From Lentibacillus siamensis (lineage in GTDB: Bacteria > Bacillota > Bacilli > Bacillales > Amphibacillaceae), in the NCBI RefSeq assembly GCF_039522605.1, contig NZ_BAAADS010000025.1, positions 248,001 to 312,000 on the forward strand: a stretch of 64,000 nucleotides of DNA. The letters run 5' to 3'. Positions 8,700 to 16,932 of the stretch are shown here, piece by piece. The notes beneath the pieces are model-generated. The model ran no database searches. It had not been told where the DNA came from and saw only the letters and a list, made by a program, of their open reading frames with translations. How positions within the stretch are numbered: position 1 is the stretch's first letter; each line of letters starts with the position of its first letter. A program made the position numbers and the translations under genes.

Positions 8700-8975
8700 T
8701 TAAAACCAGCTGCTCAGCATATTAAATAGTACCGGCAAGCCAAATGCCCGTGCAAAGTACAGTACAAGAATTGCGACAATTGGAGAAATATCAATCATCC
8801 CGATTGGCGGAATAATTTTACGGAAAGGTTCGAGATACGGTTCACAGATTTTAGCAAAGAACTCGCCAAATGATGACTCCCGTGCACCAGGGAACCAGGA
8901 CATCAAAATATAAATGATTAAAGCATAACTGTAAATCTCAAGTGCAAAATATAAAATCATATAGAGTTGGTTCAT
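8700..8975 (-). CDS. ylmG: YggT-family membrane protein YlmG
   Basis: A 91-residue protein with two hydrophobic segments (about 4-25 and 65-88) flanking a cytoplasmic loop. The loop contains SWFPG and EPYLEPFRKIIPP, the hallmark of the YggT/Ycf19 family. Family members are linked to membrane or division processes, but the biochemical role is unknown. It lies between sepF and ylmH with gaps under 10 bp, inside a division-related operon. Confidence 0.92.
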   Translation of the reverse strand: MNQLYMILYFALEIYSYALIIYILMSWFPGARESSFGEFFAKICEPYLEPFRKIIPPIGMIDISPIVAILVLYFARAFGLPVLFNMLSSWF

Positions 8976-8981
8976 TAAATT

Positions 8982-9413
8982 CTACCATCCTTTTTCAGAT
9001 TCATCGTCGTCCTCATACATGTCAGTTATACTCCCCGACACATCGACATTATCCGGTGAGCACAAAAACGTCTGTGCACCGAGTTTTTGAATGTCACCGT
9101 TTACGGCATATACAGTGCCGCTTAAAAAATCAACGATACGTTTTGCCTGATGGTGATCAACCCGCTGCAGATTAATGACAACTGCTCGCCTGTTGACAAC
9201 ATTATCAGCAATTTCCTGTGCTTCACTGTAATTCCTTGGTTCACACAAAACAACCTTTGATGTGGGATGCTGCATGCTTGTCAAATTGACTACATTCTGC
9301 TTTTTCTGGCTATTGCCTTGTTGTTCGTTAACAGGAAATTCTTCAGGTTCCTCAACATATTCGTATTCATCGTCCATCGTGAAAAATGTCTTCAATTTGT
9401 TTTTTATACTCAT
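8982..9413 (-). CDS. sepF: Cell division protein SepF
   Basis: Membrane-binding FtsZ partner that bundles FtsZ filaments and anchors the ring. The N-terminus MSIKNKLKTFFTMDD is the amphipathic membrane-targeting helix; an acidic linker follows (EYVEEPEEFPV). The C-terminal SepF domain (about 65-143) has SEAQEIADNVVNRRAVVINLQ and RIVDFLSG. I chose ATG 9413 because it starts the helix and follows GGGGTG; reading from 9431 adds MERGEK. Gene order ylmE-sepF-ylmG is conserved. Confidence 0.96.
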   Translation of the reverse strand: MSIKNKLKTFFTMDDEYEYVEEPEEFPVNEQQGNSQKKQNVVNLTSMQHPTSKVVLCEPRNYSEAQEIADNVVNRRAVVINLQRVDHHQAKRIVDFLSGTVYAVNGDIQKLGAQTFLCSPDNVDVSGSITDMYEDDDESEKGW

Positions 9414-9431
9414 TTTTTCACCCCGCTCCAT

Positions 9432-10103
9432 TTAAGATCCGACCAATTTCGAACCCAACCGGATATGTGTTGCCCCTTCCTCGACAGCGATCTGATAATC
9501 ATTACTCATTCCCATCGATAAATGTTCACATGGGGCATGTGAGAGATTTTCATCCCTAATTGTGGTTCTTAGTGATGCAAGCTCCCGGAAAATACTGCGC
9601 AGTTGATCTTCATCATCCACATGCGGTGCCATCGTCATTAAGCCGGTGATTCGAACTTTTTCAAACCGCCCAACTTCTTTAATGAAAGGTAACACCTTGT
9701 CAGAATTCAGGCCATGTTTCGTTTCTTCCCCGCTTACATTCACCTGAACGAAACAATCAACAGGGTGTTCCGCCCGTTTATTCATTTCCTTCGCAAGGGA
9801 AAGTCTGTCAAGTGAATGGACGGCTTCAACTTTATTAATGATTTCTTTTACTTTCCTGGACTGAAGCGTACCGATAAAATGCCAGGATGCTTTATCGGAA
9901 ATGGCATTGTATTTTTCCAGAAACCCTTCCAACCGATTTTCGCCAAGATTTTTAATTCCTGCATTAATCGTTTCTATTGTTCGTTCTATTGTAACATATT
10001 TCGTTACGCCAATTATGGTAATTTCGTCGGGATTTCGACCGCTTTTTTGACATGCCTGTCCTATATTACTGCGAATCTTGTCCAAATTTGCTGCTACATC
10101 CAT
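9432..10103 (-). CDS. ylmE: YggS-family PLP-binding protein YlmE
   Basis: Pyridoxal-phosphate homeostasis protein, an alanine-racemase-like barrel with no known enzymatic activity. The PLP lysine lies in IIGVTKYV near residue 35; further family motifs are GENRLE, WHFIGTLQSRK and LSMGMSNDYQIAVEEGATH. Length (223) is normal. Placed between ylmD and sepF as in most Firmicutes, suggesting co-expression with division genes rather than a direct division role. Confidence 0.95.
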   Translation of the reverse strand: MDVAANLDKIRSNIGQACQKSGRNPDEITIIGVTKYVTIERTIETINAGIKNLGENRLEGFLEKYNAISDKASWHFIGTLQSRKVKEIINKVEAVHSLDRLSLAKEMNKRAEHPVDCFVQVNVSGEETKHGLNSDKVLPFIKEVGRFEKVRITGLMTMAPHVDDEDQLRSIFRELASLRTTIRDENLSHAPCEHLSMGMSNDYQIAVEEGATHIRLGSKLVGS

Positions 10104-10125
10104 CTGTTCCGGTACTCCTTCCGCG

Positions 10126-10968
10126 TTACGTTTTATAGCCTATGTATCCCAGCATCCTTCCTGTTTTTCCGTGATCGCGACGATGGGAGAAAAATAGGTG
10201 TTCATCTGTATATGTGCAATAATTTGTTATATCTATATTATGACGTAAAATTCCCTGTTGTAAAAGAATTTCAGCATTTAATTGCTTTAAATCAAGCAAA
10301 AATCGATTTTTCCCCTTATTTTCAACCACTTTTTTCTGGTTACTTTCCGTTATATGGTCAATGACATTCGCATCCACTTCATAGTTCTCTTTTGAAATAC
10401 ACGGTCCAATAGCCACGAGTGTATCTTTCGGATTTACCCCTGCCTCCGTGAAATGTTGGATCATTTGTTCAGCAATTCGTTTGACTGTTCCCTTCCAGCC
10501 TGCATGTGCAATTCCGATAAATCCTGTCACAGGGTCGAAAAAAAACAAAGGAACACAATCAGCATAAAAGGCTGTACACAATATACCATTTTCTTTGGTG
10601 ATTAGTCCGTCAACGCCTTTCAGCGAAGTATCAAAGAAAGCAGATCCTTTTCCGGCATCACCTTCTCCGGCAATATGAATCCTGGTATCATGTATCTGCT
10701 CACCCGAGACCCACTTTTCAAGAGGAATGGTTAATGTTTCCGCTAACTTCATTCTGTTGGCAAGCACATCATCATGCTTATCAGGAACATGAAGTCCAAG
10801 GTTAAATGATTTAAACGGACTGCTGCTGGATCCTCCGTTTCTCGTTGTAAAGCCCGCCTTTAATTTCGGATTTATGCGCTGCCACTTTTCAAGTACCAGC
10901 ATCAGATTATGGCTTTCATAAAATGGCTCATTCACTATCGTCGCCCCCTGATTGTATGCTTGTTCCAT
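10126..10968 (-). CDS. ylmD: YfiH/YlmD-family multicopper-type purine nucleoside phosphorylase-like protein
   Basis: Family DUF152, earlier called polyphenol oxidase or laccase domain, now shown in homologues to act on purine nucleosides. Metal or active-site motifs are visible: DCVPLFFFD near 150, HAGWKGTVKRIAEQ near 170 and IGPCISKENYEVD near 205. Its 280 residues are normal length. It is encoded between ylmC and ylmE. The substrate in this organism cannot be assigned from sequence. Confidence 0.9.
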   Translation of the reverse strand: MEQAYNQGATIVNEPFYESHNLMLVLEKWQRINPKLKAGFTTRNGGSSSSPFKSFNLGLHVPDKHDDVLANRMKLAETLTIPLEKWVSGEQIHDTRIHIAGEGDAGKGSAFFDTSLKGVDGLITKENGILCTAFYADCVPLFFFDPVTGFIGIAHAGWKGTVKRIAEQMIQHFTEAGVNPKDTLVAIGPCISKENYEVDANVIDHITESNQKKVVENKGKNRFLLDLKQLNAEILLQQGILRHNIDITNYCTYTDEHLFFSHRRDHGKTGRMLGYIGYKT

Positions 10969-10986
10969 ATTATCATATTTTAGGCG

Positions 10987-11265
10987 TCATTCGAAAAATT
11001 GCTGCTGTTCTTCATATATCGTCGTTTTACCCGGATTGCGAATCAAGACAACATCAGATCCAATCGTCTCAATTTTATTCCATGGAATTTCCATTTCCCC
11101 CGGTTTGCCAAACAATCCTCCTGATTTCTTTTCCTTTGTATATATAATCAGCGCGGTAATCATCCCGGTATTCCCGTCTATTTCCAAATCAGATATGTGC
11201 CCCAGTCTGCTGCCATCACTGATTACAATCACTTCCTTTACCTGAAGTTCCGATAATTTTATCAT
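10987..11265 (-). CDS. ylmC: YlmC/YmxH-family PRC-barrel sporulation-associated protein
   Basis: A 92-residue PRC-barrel protein starting MIKLSELQVKEVIVISDG with GRLGHISDLEID-like strand pattern and a C-terminal IRNPGKTTIYEE tail. The start ATG 11265 has AGGTG upstream; the open frame continues further 5' only through the 21-bp repeat array and is not coding there. The family is found in sporulating Firmicutes next to sigG/ylm genes; its molecular role is unknown. Confidence 0.88.
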   Translation of the reverse strand: MIKLSELQVKEVIVISDGSRLGHISDLEIDGNTGMITALIIYTKEKKSGGLFGKPGEMEIPWNKIETIGSDVVLIRNPGKTTIYEEQQQFFE

Positions 11266-11360
11266 ACGATTCACCTGCCTTTGTATTGATGTATATGCAG
11301 AACAGGTTTGAAAAATTAATGCACACAAAAACGCCACCATAACTTGGTGACGTACAGAAT

Positions 11361-11411
11361 CGCACATATCCAGTCCAAAACCGCACATATACGCTCTGGA
11401 AGCGCACATAT
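11361..11411. repeat. 21-bp-period array, three units, core CGCACATAT
   Basis: The nonamer CGCACATAT occurs at 11361, 11382 and 11403, exactly 21 bp apart. The 12 bases between copies differ. It lies in the sigG-ylmC spacer. A second array with another core (TACGGCG) but the same period lies at 59877-59988. Confidence 0.85.
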
Positions 11412-11467
11412 CCGGATGGACTGGACCTATTTTGCGATTACTTCTTTATCCAATTATTCGCTTCAAA

Positions 11468-12247
11468 TCATTCAAACATCTGCTTGTTCATCTGGCTGAT
11501 GGCCGCTTTTTCGAGGCGGGAGACTTGTGCCTGTGAAATGCCTATTTCATCGGCAACCTCCATTTGTGTTTTACCTTGAAAAAACCGCTTATTCAGAATC
11601 ATATTCTCCCGATCGTTCAGTTTAACCATACCCTCCTTCAATGATAATTTATCAACCCACATTCCATCACTGTCACTGTCGTCACTCAACTGATCCATTA
11701 CATAAATTGGGTCTCCGCCATCATTATAGATTGGCTCAAACAATGACACCGGGTCCTGAATAGCATCCATTGCAAACACTATATCTGAGTGTGGTACACC
11801 CATTTCCTCAGCAATTTCAAGTGGTGTCGGTTCTTTGGAAGTTTTATTAATTAATTTTTCTCTGACCTGCAGTGCTTTATAAGCTATATCCCGCAATGAT
11901 CTTGAGACGCGGATAGGGTTATTGTCGCGCAGATACCTTCTTATTTCGCCTATGATCATCGGAACAGCATACGTGGAAAAGCGCACATTATGTCCTAAAT
12001 CGAAATTATCGATTGATTTCATGAGTCCGATACAACCTACCTGAAATAAATCATCCACATATTCTCCACGATTATTAAATCGCTGAATAACACTTAATAC
12101 CAGTCGTAAATTTCCGTTTACCAGTTCTTCCCTTGCTGCAATATCACCCTCATGCATTTTTTTGAACAACTTTCGCATTTCATCATTTTTAAGTACGGGT
12201 AATTTGGATGTGTCTACACCGCAAATTTCTACTTTATGTCTGGTCAT
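11468..12247 (-). CDS. sigG: Forespore late sigma factor SigG
   Basis: RNA polymerase sigma factor active in the engulfed forespore. Sigma-70 region 2 (GNLRLVLSVIQRFNNRGEYVDDLFQVGCIG, described by position about 45-75) is followed by regions 3 and 4, with a C-terminal helix-turn-helix TQMEVADEIGISQAQVSRLEK. The N-terminus MTRHKVEICGVDT is the SigG signature. ATG 12247 follows GGGAGGG by 9 bases. It is preceded by a sigma-F-type promoter and a hairpin that can hide this ribosome site on read-through mRNA from sigE. Confidence 0.97.
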   Translation of the reverse strand: MTRHKVEICGVDTSKLPVLKNDEMRKLFKKMHEGDIAAREELVNGNLRLVLSVIQRFNNRGEYVDDLFQVGCIGLMKSIDNFDLGHNVRFSTYAVPMIIGEIRRYLRDNNPIRVSRSLRDIAYKALQVREKLINKTSKEPTPLEIAEEMGVPHSDIVFAMDAIQDPVSLFEPIYNDGGDPIYVMDQLSDDSDSDGMWVDKLSLKEGMVKLNDRENMILNKRFFQGKTQMEVADEIGISQAQVSRLEKAAISQMNKQMFE

Positions 12248-12257
12248 TATGTTCTAC

Positions 12258-12305
12258 CCTCCCGGTTGGAGATGCTGTTCATGGTCAGTATCTCCCCATA
12301 GGAGG
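12258..12305 (-). promoter_or_regulatory. Hairpin sequestering the sigG ribosome-binding site
   Basis: On the minus strand CCTCC (plus 12301-12305) can pair with the sigG Shine-Dalgarno GGAGG (plus 12258-12262), and GGAGAT/ATCTCC (12290-12295 / 12268-12273) forms an inner stem. The 5' arm is upstream of the expected start of the sigma-F transcript, so only read-through RNA would fold this way. Confidence 0.65.
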
Positions 12306-12315
12306 TTTTTTATGC
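12287..12315 (-). promoter_or_regulatory. Predicted sigma-F promoter of sigG
   Basis: GCATA (plus 12311-12315), 15-bp spacer, GGAGATACT (plus 12287-12295) on the minus strand, matching the sigma-F pattern GYATA / GGnnAnAnT. sigG is a known sigma-F target in B. subtilis. Confidence 0.7.
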
Positions 12316-12370
12316 AATTGGGTATCGTGTAAAAATGACTAGAAAATCATCAAATTCTTACTGCAGCAAG

Positions 12371-13096
12371 TCATACCATTTTATTAAATTCTTTTTGGAG
12401 CCGGCGAATAATTTTTTTCTCCAGCCGGGAAATATAGGACTGCGAAATACCGAGCATATCTGCCACATCTTTTTGAGTTTTTTCTTCCTGTCCAACAAGG
12501 CCAAAGCGTAGTTCCATAATCTGTTTTTCCCGCGGGTTCAACTGTGATAACGCACTTTTCAGCAGGGACTTATCAACGTTTGATTCAATGTCCCTCGTAA
12601 TGATATCTTCATCAGTTCCAAGCACATCGGAAAGCCGTAATTCATTACCATCCCAATCGATGTTCAATGGCTCATCAAATGAAATTTCAGTTTTTAATTT
12701 GTTATTTCTACGCAGGTACATCAGAATTTCATTTTCAATACACCTGGACGCATACGTTGCCAGCTTGATTTTTTTCTCGGGATTGAATGTATTGACAGCC
12801 TTAATCAGGCCGATAGTTCCTATACTGATCAAGTCTTCGATATTTATCCCGGTATTCTCAAACTTTCGGGCAATATACACGACCAGCCTTAAATTGCGTT
12901 CAATCAGCATCGCCCTGGCGGATTTATCACCTTTGGGCAGCAATTCAAGTAATTCTCTTTCCTCTTCCTTGGATAACGGTGGCGGCAATGCTTCACTGCC
13001 ACCAATATAATAGATTTCATCCGATTTAAACCCTAGTTTAAAGAGGATTTTATACCACCATAATCGCGTTCGCAGTTTCCATAATCGCAACTTCAA
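12371..13096 (-). CDS. sigE: Mother-cell early sigma factor, pro-SigE
   Basis: Sigma factor made as an inactive precursor. The amphipathic pro-sequence (first about 27 residues, rich in R, K and W) ends near FKSDEIYYIGG and would be cleaved by SpoIIGA. Region 2 holds NLRLVVYIARKFENTGINIEDL; the region 4 helix-turn-helix is DVADMLGISQSYISRLEK. Start is TTG 13096 with GGAGCGG upstream. Encoded 21 bp after spoIIGA, as in B. subtilis. Confidence 0.97.
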   Translation of the reverse strand: MKLRLWKLRTRLWWYKILFKLGFKSDEIYYIGGSEALPPPLSKEEERELLELLPKGDKSARAMLIERNLRLVVYIARKFENTGINIEDLISIGTIGLIKAVNTFNPEKKIKLATYASRCIENEILMYLRRNNKLKTEISFDEPLNIDWDGNELRLSDVLGTDEDIITRDIESNVDKSLLKSALSQLNPREKQIMELRFGLVGQEEKTQKDVADMLGISQSYISRLEKKIIRRLQKEFNKMV

Positions 13097-13117
13097 AATT
13101 AACCGCTCCTTTACTAA

Positions 13118-14038
13118 TTAAGCTGTTTCAACAACTTCTGATTTAACAATTTTAGGATGAAGCAGACAATGATAGGATTGATCCTTGGTCAATTCCGAAA
13201 ATTGAATTCCAATTATGACTTTTCGGGTTGTGATTTTTTGATTATCATAATAAAACGTTAAACTGTCAGGTTTTAAACCCATCATAAATGTACGGTTCCC
13301 CTCCACTCCCTGGTATGGAATGATATTAATTCGATTTTCCCACTTTGACGGAAGTTTCTCGAAATTCAGTTCAGAATGGGCCTGATAAAGCGCTTTCCAA
13401 TCATCTTCTGTAAACCACTTTTTCAAGAAGTACTCATCACAAATGATAACCGGCTTTTTACTGACCGGGTCCATCAACTGATTCCCACTATCAATGTATC
13501 CTGTCGTTGAAAAACGTTTACTGTCAATTTGAATGTTTACCGGGCAAAGCTGGTCATACCGTATTTTCTCGTCTGCATGCTTGTCCATCCTGGTCTTTGT
13601 AAATATCCAGGCCAATGGAAAACCTATTACAATAAACATCCAGCTGACCGGTGCTCCGAATCCGCTGTTAAACGTAAGTATGCCACTTGTTGAGACCCCG
13701 ACTGGATTCTGAAGTAAAAAGTGTATTGCTAGCAAGCCACCCCCTATTGCAAATGTTGTAAAATAGAACAGGAGAAGCAGTTTCGTCATCCGGTACAGTG
13801 AACGAATCCGGAAACTGCACAAAATAATGACGATGGAATAAAACAGTTTCCCTAATACTGTGTTCACGAACGTATCCGGATAATAGATTGATAATGGGAC
13901 CAATAATGAAGCGATGAAGGCACCAAAGATGATTCGGATTTTACGTGTGCCGTCCTTCGCTAACGCCTGTGTGAGCATAAGCAGCATCATATCCAGGAGA
14001 AAATTCAGCAACCAGACGGCATCCAAATAAATGGTCAC
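13118..14038 (-). CDS. spoIIGA: Sporulation sigma-E processing protease SpoIIGA
   Basis: Membrane aspartic protease that cleaves pro-SigE after a signal from SpoIIR. The N-terminal half has five hydrophobic segments (MTIYLDAVWLLNFLLDMMLL onward). The C-terminal half carries the protease motif GYIDSGN near residue 182. Start is GTG 14038 preceded by GGAAGGAAG. Length 306 is normal. It forms the spoIIG operon with sigE and has a Spo0A-type promoter upstream. Confidence 0.96.
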   Translation of the reverse strand: MTIYLDAVWLLNFLLDMMLLMLTQALAKDGTRKIRIIFGAFIASLLVPLSIYYPDTFVNTVLGKLFYSIVIILCSFRIRSLYRMTKLLLLFYFTTFAIGGGLLAIHFLLQNPVGVSTSGILTFNSGFGAPVSWMFIVIGFPLAWIFTKTRMDKHADEKIRYDQLCPVNIQIDSKRFSTTGYIDSGNQLMDPVSKKPVIICDEYFLKKWFTEDDWKALYQAHSELNFEKLPSKWENRINIIPYQGVEGNRTFMMGLKPDSLTFYYDNQKITTRKVIIGIQFSELTKDQSYHCLLHPKIVKSEVVETA

Positions 14039-14075
14039 TTCACACTTCCTTCCTTAAGAAAATACCTTAACTGGA

Positions 14076-14161
14076 AGTATAGCCCACTAAACCGGCAAAG
14101 TCTGTCACTTCTTGTACGCTTATTGGGGCTAATTTTATCTAGTTATCAGTGACTTTGTCGG
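14076..14161 (-). promoter_or_regulatory. spoIIG promoter with long spacer and 0A-like box
   Basis: GTGACA (plus 14103-14108), 21-bp spacer, TATACT (plus 14076-14081) on the minus strand. The B. subtilis spoIIG promoter also has an over-long spacer (22 bp) and is activated by phosphorylated Spo0A. A partial 0A box TTTGTCGG lies upstream at 14154-14161. Confidence 0.6.
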
Positions 14162-14296
14162 GAGCATTTTTGAGGAATTAGTGTAGTTTGGAAAAGAGGA
14201 ATTGTTAACCTTTGTAATAACAAGTTTGGGATAAAAGAGTTCTATCAATAAATCTGCTTTGGCTGTAAATAGTGGAATTAGCCGCTCCGGAAATAT

Positions 14297-14334
14297 ACTT
14301 CGCTTTCACTTTCGAGCATAAGTGAAAGCGAAGT
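14297..14334. repeat. Perfect 15-bp inverted repeat downstream of ABC permease
   Basis: Arms ACTTCGCTTTCACTT (14297-14311) and their exact complement (14320-14334) enclose an 8-base loop. Flanking sequences also partly pair (CCGG near 14287 and 14340). There is no T run, so a classical terminator is unlikely; it may be a processed 3' end or repeat relic. The 379-bp gap 14039-14417 otherwise holds only the spoIIG promoter. Confidence 0.7.
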
Positions 14335-14417
14335 GTATGCCGGCTGCGAATCAGATAAAACCCGCTATATAAAAACCAAATAATGGATAGAAAAGTTTCT
14401 CGCAAAGCAAAAACTCA

Positions 14418-16058
14418 TCAAAAAACCTTACTCCCGCTGAAACAAAATTTCCACGATATAATCGTTACAGCAATCAGAATAAGCAGGTACCCATAAACAC
14501 CATATTCTACCTTCGATGCCAGAAAATGCAGCAGTGCGGTTATGCCGACTAACACCATCAAAATAAGATATTTCACGGTGCTTCCGCCCTGCATTTGCAC
14601 AGATTCCATCGGATTGGTGAATGGATAGGATTCATTATTAATCAATTTGTACGAAATAAGCGTATGCAAAATTGCTGTTACGAAAACGACTGCCAGGTCC
14701 GGTACAATTCGGAATGAAAAAATTACAATAAACACTGCCGATAACATAATAAATACCGGAAAATACAATTTGACCAGGAATGCTTTTAATGTCGCTCCAT
14801 AGATGACGGCTGATCCTTCTATCGGTGCTGCCTGAAAAATCCAACTACCCTTATAGTCCACTGAATATTTTAGGATGTGGATCACAGTTCCGATCATGAT
14901 ACAGGAAAAATAAATATTAAAGTAAGCATTCCCCGCGGCGAGTTCTTCAAACGATCCTCTATTTAAGGAATTAAACATAAATATAAACGGAAAAACCAGC
15001 GCCATGCCGATGGTCGGGTAAACTTTTAATTTAAAATCTCTTTCCTGCCTCATCATAGAAAGCGAGAAGCGAAAGAATAACCGTTCCTGTTTTCCCTTGC
15101 ATAACATACGCTCCCAAAACCGTTCAAAAGGGTGCTTTTTAACTGATGGATTCCCTGTGTTCTCCAAAAGTTTTTCCAGATTACTCTCAAATGAAGGCAT
15201 CAAATAATAATAGATTCCAATTGCAATAAATGGGATAACCAGCGCAAGAAGTGCCATAAAGATAATTGGCCCGGACGAATTACCATTCAGCAACAGCTCA
15301 AATGGTGCACCGAACCACAGCGGTGGGATAAGGATGTGCCACCAGCTGAAATCATAAACAAACTCAAACATAGCAAAATCAAAAGCCCGAATAACAATCT
15401 GGTACCCAACTACAATTCCAATCGCAAGAATTATCTGCACATAATTAATAATATCCTTCAGTCTGTCACCACTGAAATAATGCAAAATAAATATGTATGC
15501 CAATGCAGTCAGCGCAATCATAAATAAAAGCATCAGCACGGTTTCCATCAGAAATAATGAAAAGAAAGAAAAACGTCCGGTCGCAAGCATTACGATAGAT
15601 GGTACCGCTATAAAAGCCCCGGCTAAAAGGGTCATATAGATCATAATATGAATTAGCTTGGCAGCATTAATCGTTCTGTTATGGACGGGCTTGGTATTCA
15701 AGATTGTTTTATCCCGTACATCCAATAATACTGCAGAAAAGTCAGAAATCATCGATGTCATCAAGATAAACATCATAATTCCAAACAGAATACTCGACTG
15801 ATACATCAGATTGTCACCAAAAAACAGTACTGGGATGAGGGTTAAACTGTATAAAGCATAAATCCCCAGTGATTTAACAAACTGATTTCCTTCTTTACGC
15901 TTATTGGAAATGTCCGCATTTAAAACTGCGGGTACACGGCGCTGGTCCATTAATAATTTTATTTCCAGAATTCTCCGCATCGTTGTATAATCGATTTGGA
16001 TGGAACGGAAAAACCCTTGAAAATTGTCGAGCAACTTCAGTGATCGGAATTTATGCAT
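14418..16058 (-). CDS. ABC transporter permease, ABC-2-like, large form
   Basis: About 546 residues with ten or more hydrophobic segments and few charged loops; the partner of the ATPase encoded just upstream (8-bp overlap, ATGCATAA). The fold resembles large single-chain export permeases of the YtrC/EcsB type, but no specific family motif identifies the substrate. The start is uncertain among 16067-16058; I chose the ATG nearest the overlap. Inserted between ftsZ and spoIIGA, where B. subtilis has bpr/bpf protease genes. Substrate unknown. Confidence 0.8.
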   Translation of the reverse strand: MHKFRSLKLLDNFQGFFRSIQIDYTTMRRILEIKLLMDQRRVPAVLNADISNKRKEGNQFVKSLGIYALYSLTLIPVLFFGDNLMYQSSILFGIMMFILMTSMISDFSAVLLDVRDKTILNTKPVHNRTINAAKLIHIMIYMTLLAGAFIAVPSIVMLATGRFSFFSLFLMETVLMLLFMIALTALAYIFILHYFSGDRLKDIINYVQIILAIGIVVGYQIVIRAFDFAMFEFVYDFSWWHILIPPLWFGAPFELLLNGNSSGPIIFMALLALVIPFIAIGIYYYLMPSFESNLEKLLENTGNPSVKKHPFERFWERMLCKGKQERLFFRFSLSMMRQERDFKLKVYPTIGMALVFPFIFMFNSLNRGSFEELAAGNAYFNIYFSCIMIGTVIHILKYSVDYKGSWIFQAAPIEGSAVIYGATLKAFLVKLYFPVFIMLSAVFIVIFSFRIVPDLAVVFVTAILHTLISYKLINNESYPFTNPMESVQMQGGSTVKYLILMVLVGITALLHFLASKVEYGVYGYLLILIAVTIISWKFCFSGSKVF

Positions 16059-16851
16059 CATCCTCACCGTCCATTATTATACCGACAACTTGTTCAGCAG
16101 TGTCCTTGTATTCATCAAATCCGGTTAACTGGTTAAAGATATCCTCCAGGGACCCCTCTTTTTCATTCGCCTGGCGTAATTCCGCAAAGGTTCCATCTGC
16201 AGCAATTTTGCCATCTGCAAGCAATACAATTCGATTACTTATTTTCTCAACAACATCCATAATATGAGACGAATAAAAAATCGTTTTACCACGCTCCACC
16301 AATTGTTCCATAACATCCTTGATGATCATTACGCTGTTGGCGTCCAGGCCGTTCAACGGTTCATCAAGAAAAATAAGATCAGGGTCGTGTATGACGCCGG
16401 ACATAATAATAACTTTCTGTCGCATACCTTTGGAAAACGATGAAATTCTGGAATGAAGCACATCTTCCATTTCAAACGCAGCCATTAATTTCCTTGCTTT
16501 TCTCGAAGCTGTTTCCCGATCGATTCCATATAGTTCGCCAACAAAAGTCAGGTATTCATCTGCGGTCAGATTTTCATAAATGTCCGCATTCTCCGGAACA
16601 TAGCCGATTTTCCGTTTATATGTATGGTCACTTTCCTTAATATTCTCCCCAAAAATTTCGACCGTTCCTCCATATCCTTCAACAAGGCCAAGCAAAATTT
16701 TCAATGTTGTGCTTTTACCGGCACCATTCGGACCAATATAGCCGATCACCTGACCCTGGTAAACATCTAAATTGATTCCCCGTAATACCTGATTCCCTCC
16801 AAAATGCATTGTCAGGTTCTCCATCGACAATACTTTTTCTCCATCTCCCAT
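16051..16851 (-). CDS. ABC transporter ATP-binding protein
   Basis: Nucleotide-binding subunit of an ABC-2-type exporter. Walker A GPNGAGKSTT near residue 40, signature SSFSKGMRQKV near 140, Walker B LIFLDEPLNGLD near 160, and the switch histidine in YSSHIMD near 195. I chose ATG 16851 because AGGTG lies 9 bases upstream. It forms a two-gene unit with the permease and follows the ftsZ terminator, so it is probably expressed from its own promoter. Substrate unknown. Confidence 0.9.
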   Translation of the reverse strand: MGDGEKVLSMENLTMHFGGNQVLRGINLDVYQGQVIGYIGPNGAGKSTTLKILLGLVEGYGGTVEIFGENIKESDHTYKRKIGYVPENADIYENLTADEYLTFVGELYGIDRETASRKARKLMAAFEMEDVLHSRISSFSKGMRQKVIIMSGVIHDPDLIFLDEPLNGLDANSVMIIKDVMEQLVERGKTIFYSSHIMDVVEKISNRIVLLADGKIAADGTFAELRQANEKEGSLEDIFNQLTGFDEYKDTAEQVVGIIMDGEDDA

Positions 16852-16883
16852 TATGTCTAACACCTCACTATTTTTTACATACT

Positions 16884-16914
16884 AAAACAGCAGCCAGAAA
16901 ATGTCTGGCTGCTG
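16884..16914 (-). terminator. Intrinsic terminator after ftsZ
   Basis: Eleven-base-pair arms CAGCAGCCAGA (16888-16898) and TCTGGCTGCTG (16904-16914); on the minus strand a short T run (TTTTAG) follows. It separates ftsAZ from the ABC transporter genes. Confidence 0.85.
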
Positions 16915-16932
16915 ATTATCAATTGATGCTAA

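Noticed and set aside
11266..11409. Longer N-terminus for YlmC
   Set aside because: The extension reads through the 21-bp array and is cysteine-rich, unlike the family; ATG 11265 has a good ribosome site.
11361..11411. CRISPR array
   Set aside because: Repeat core is only 9 bases with 12-base intervals and three units; too short for CRISPR, and no cas genes are near. The same holds for 59877-59988.
14205..14405. 66-codon open frame on the minus strand
   Set aside because: Runs through the perfect 15-bp inverted repeat; no ribosome site or recognised family.
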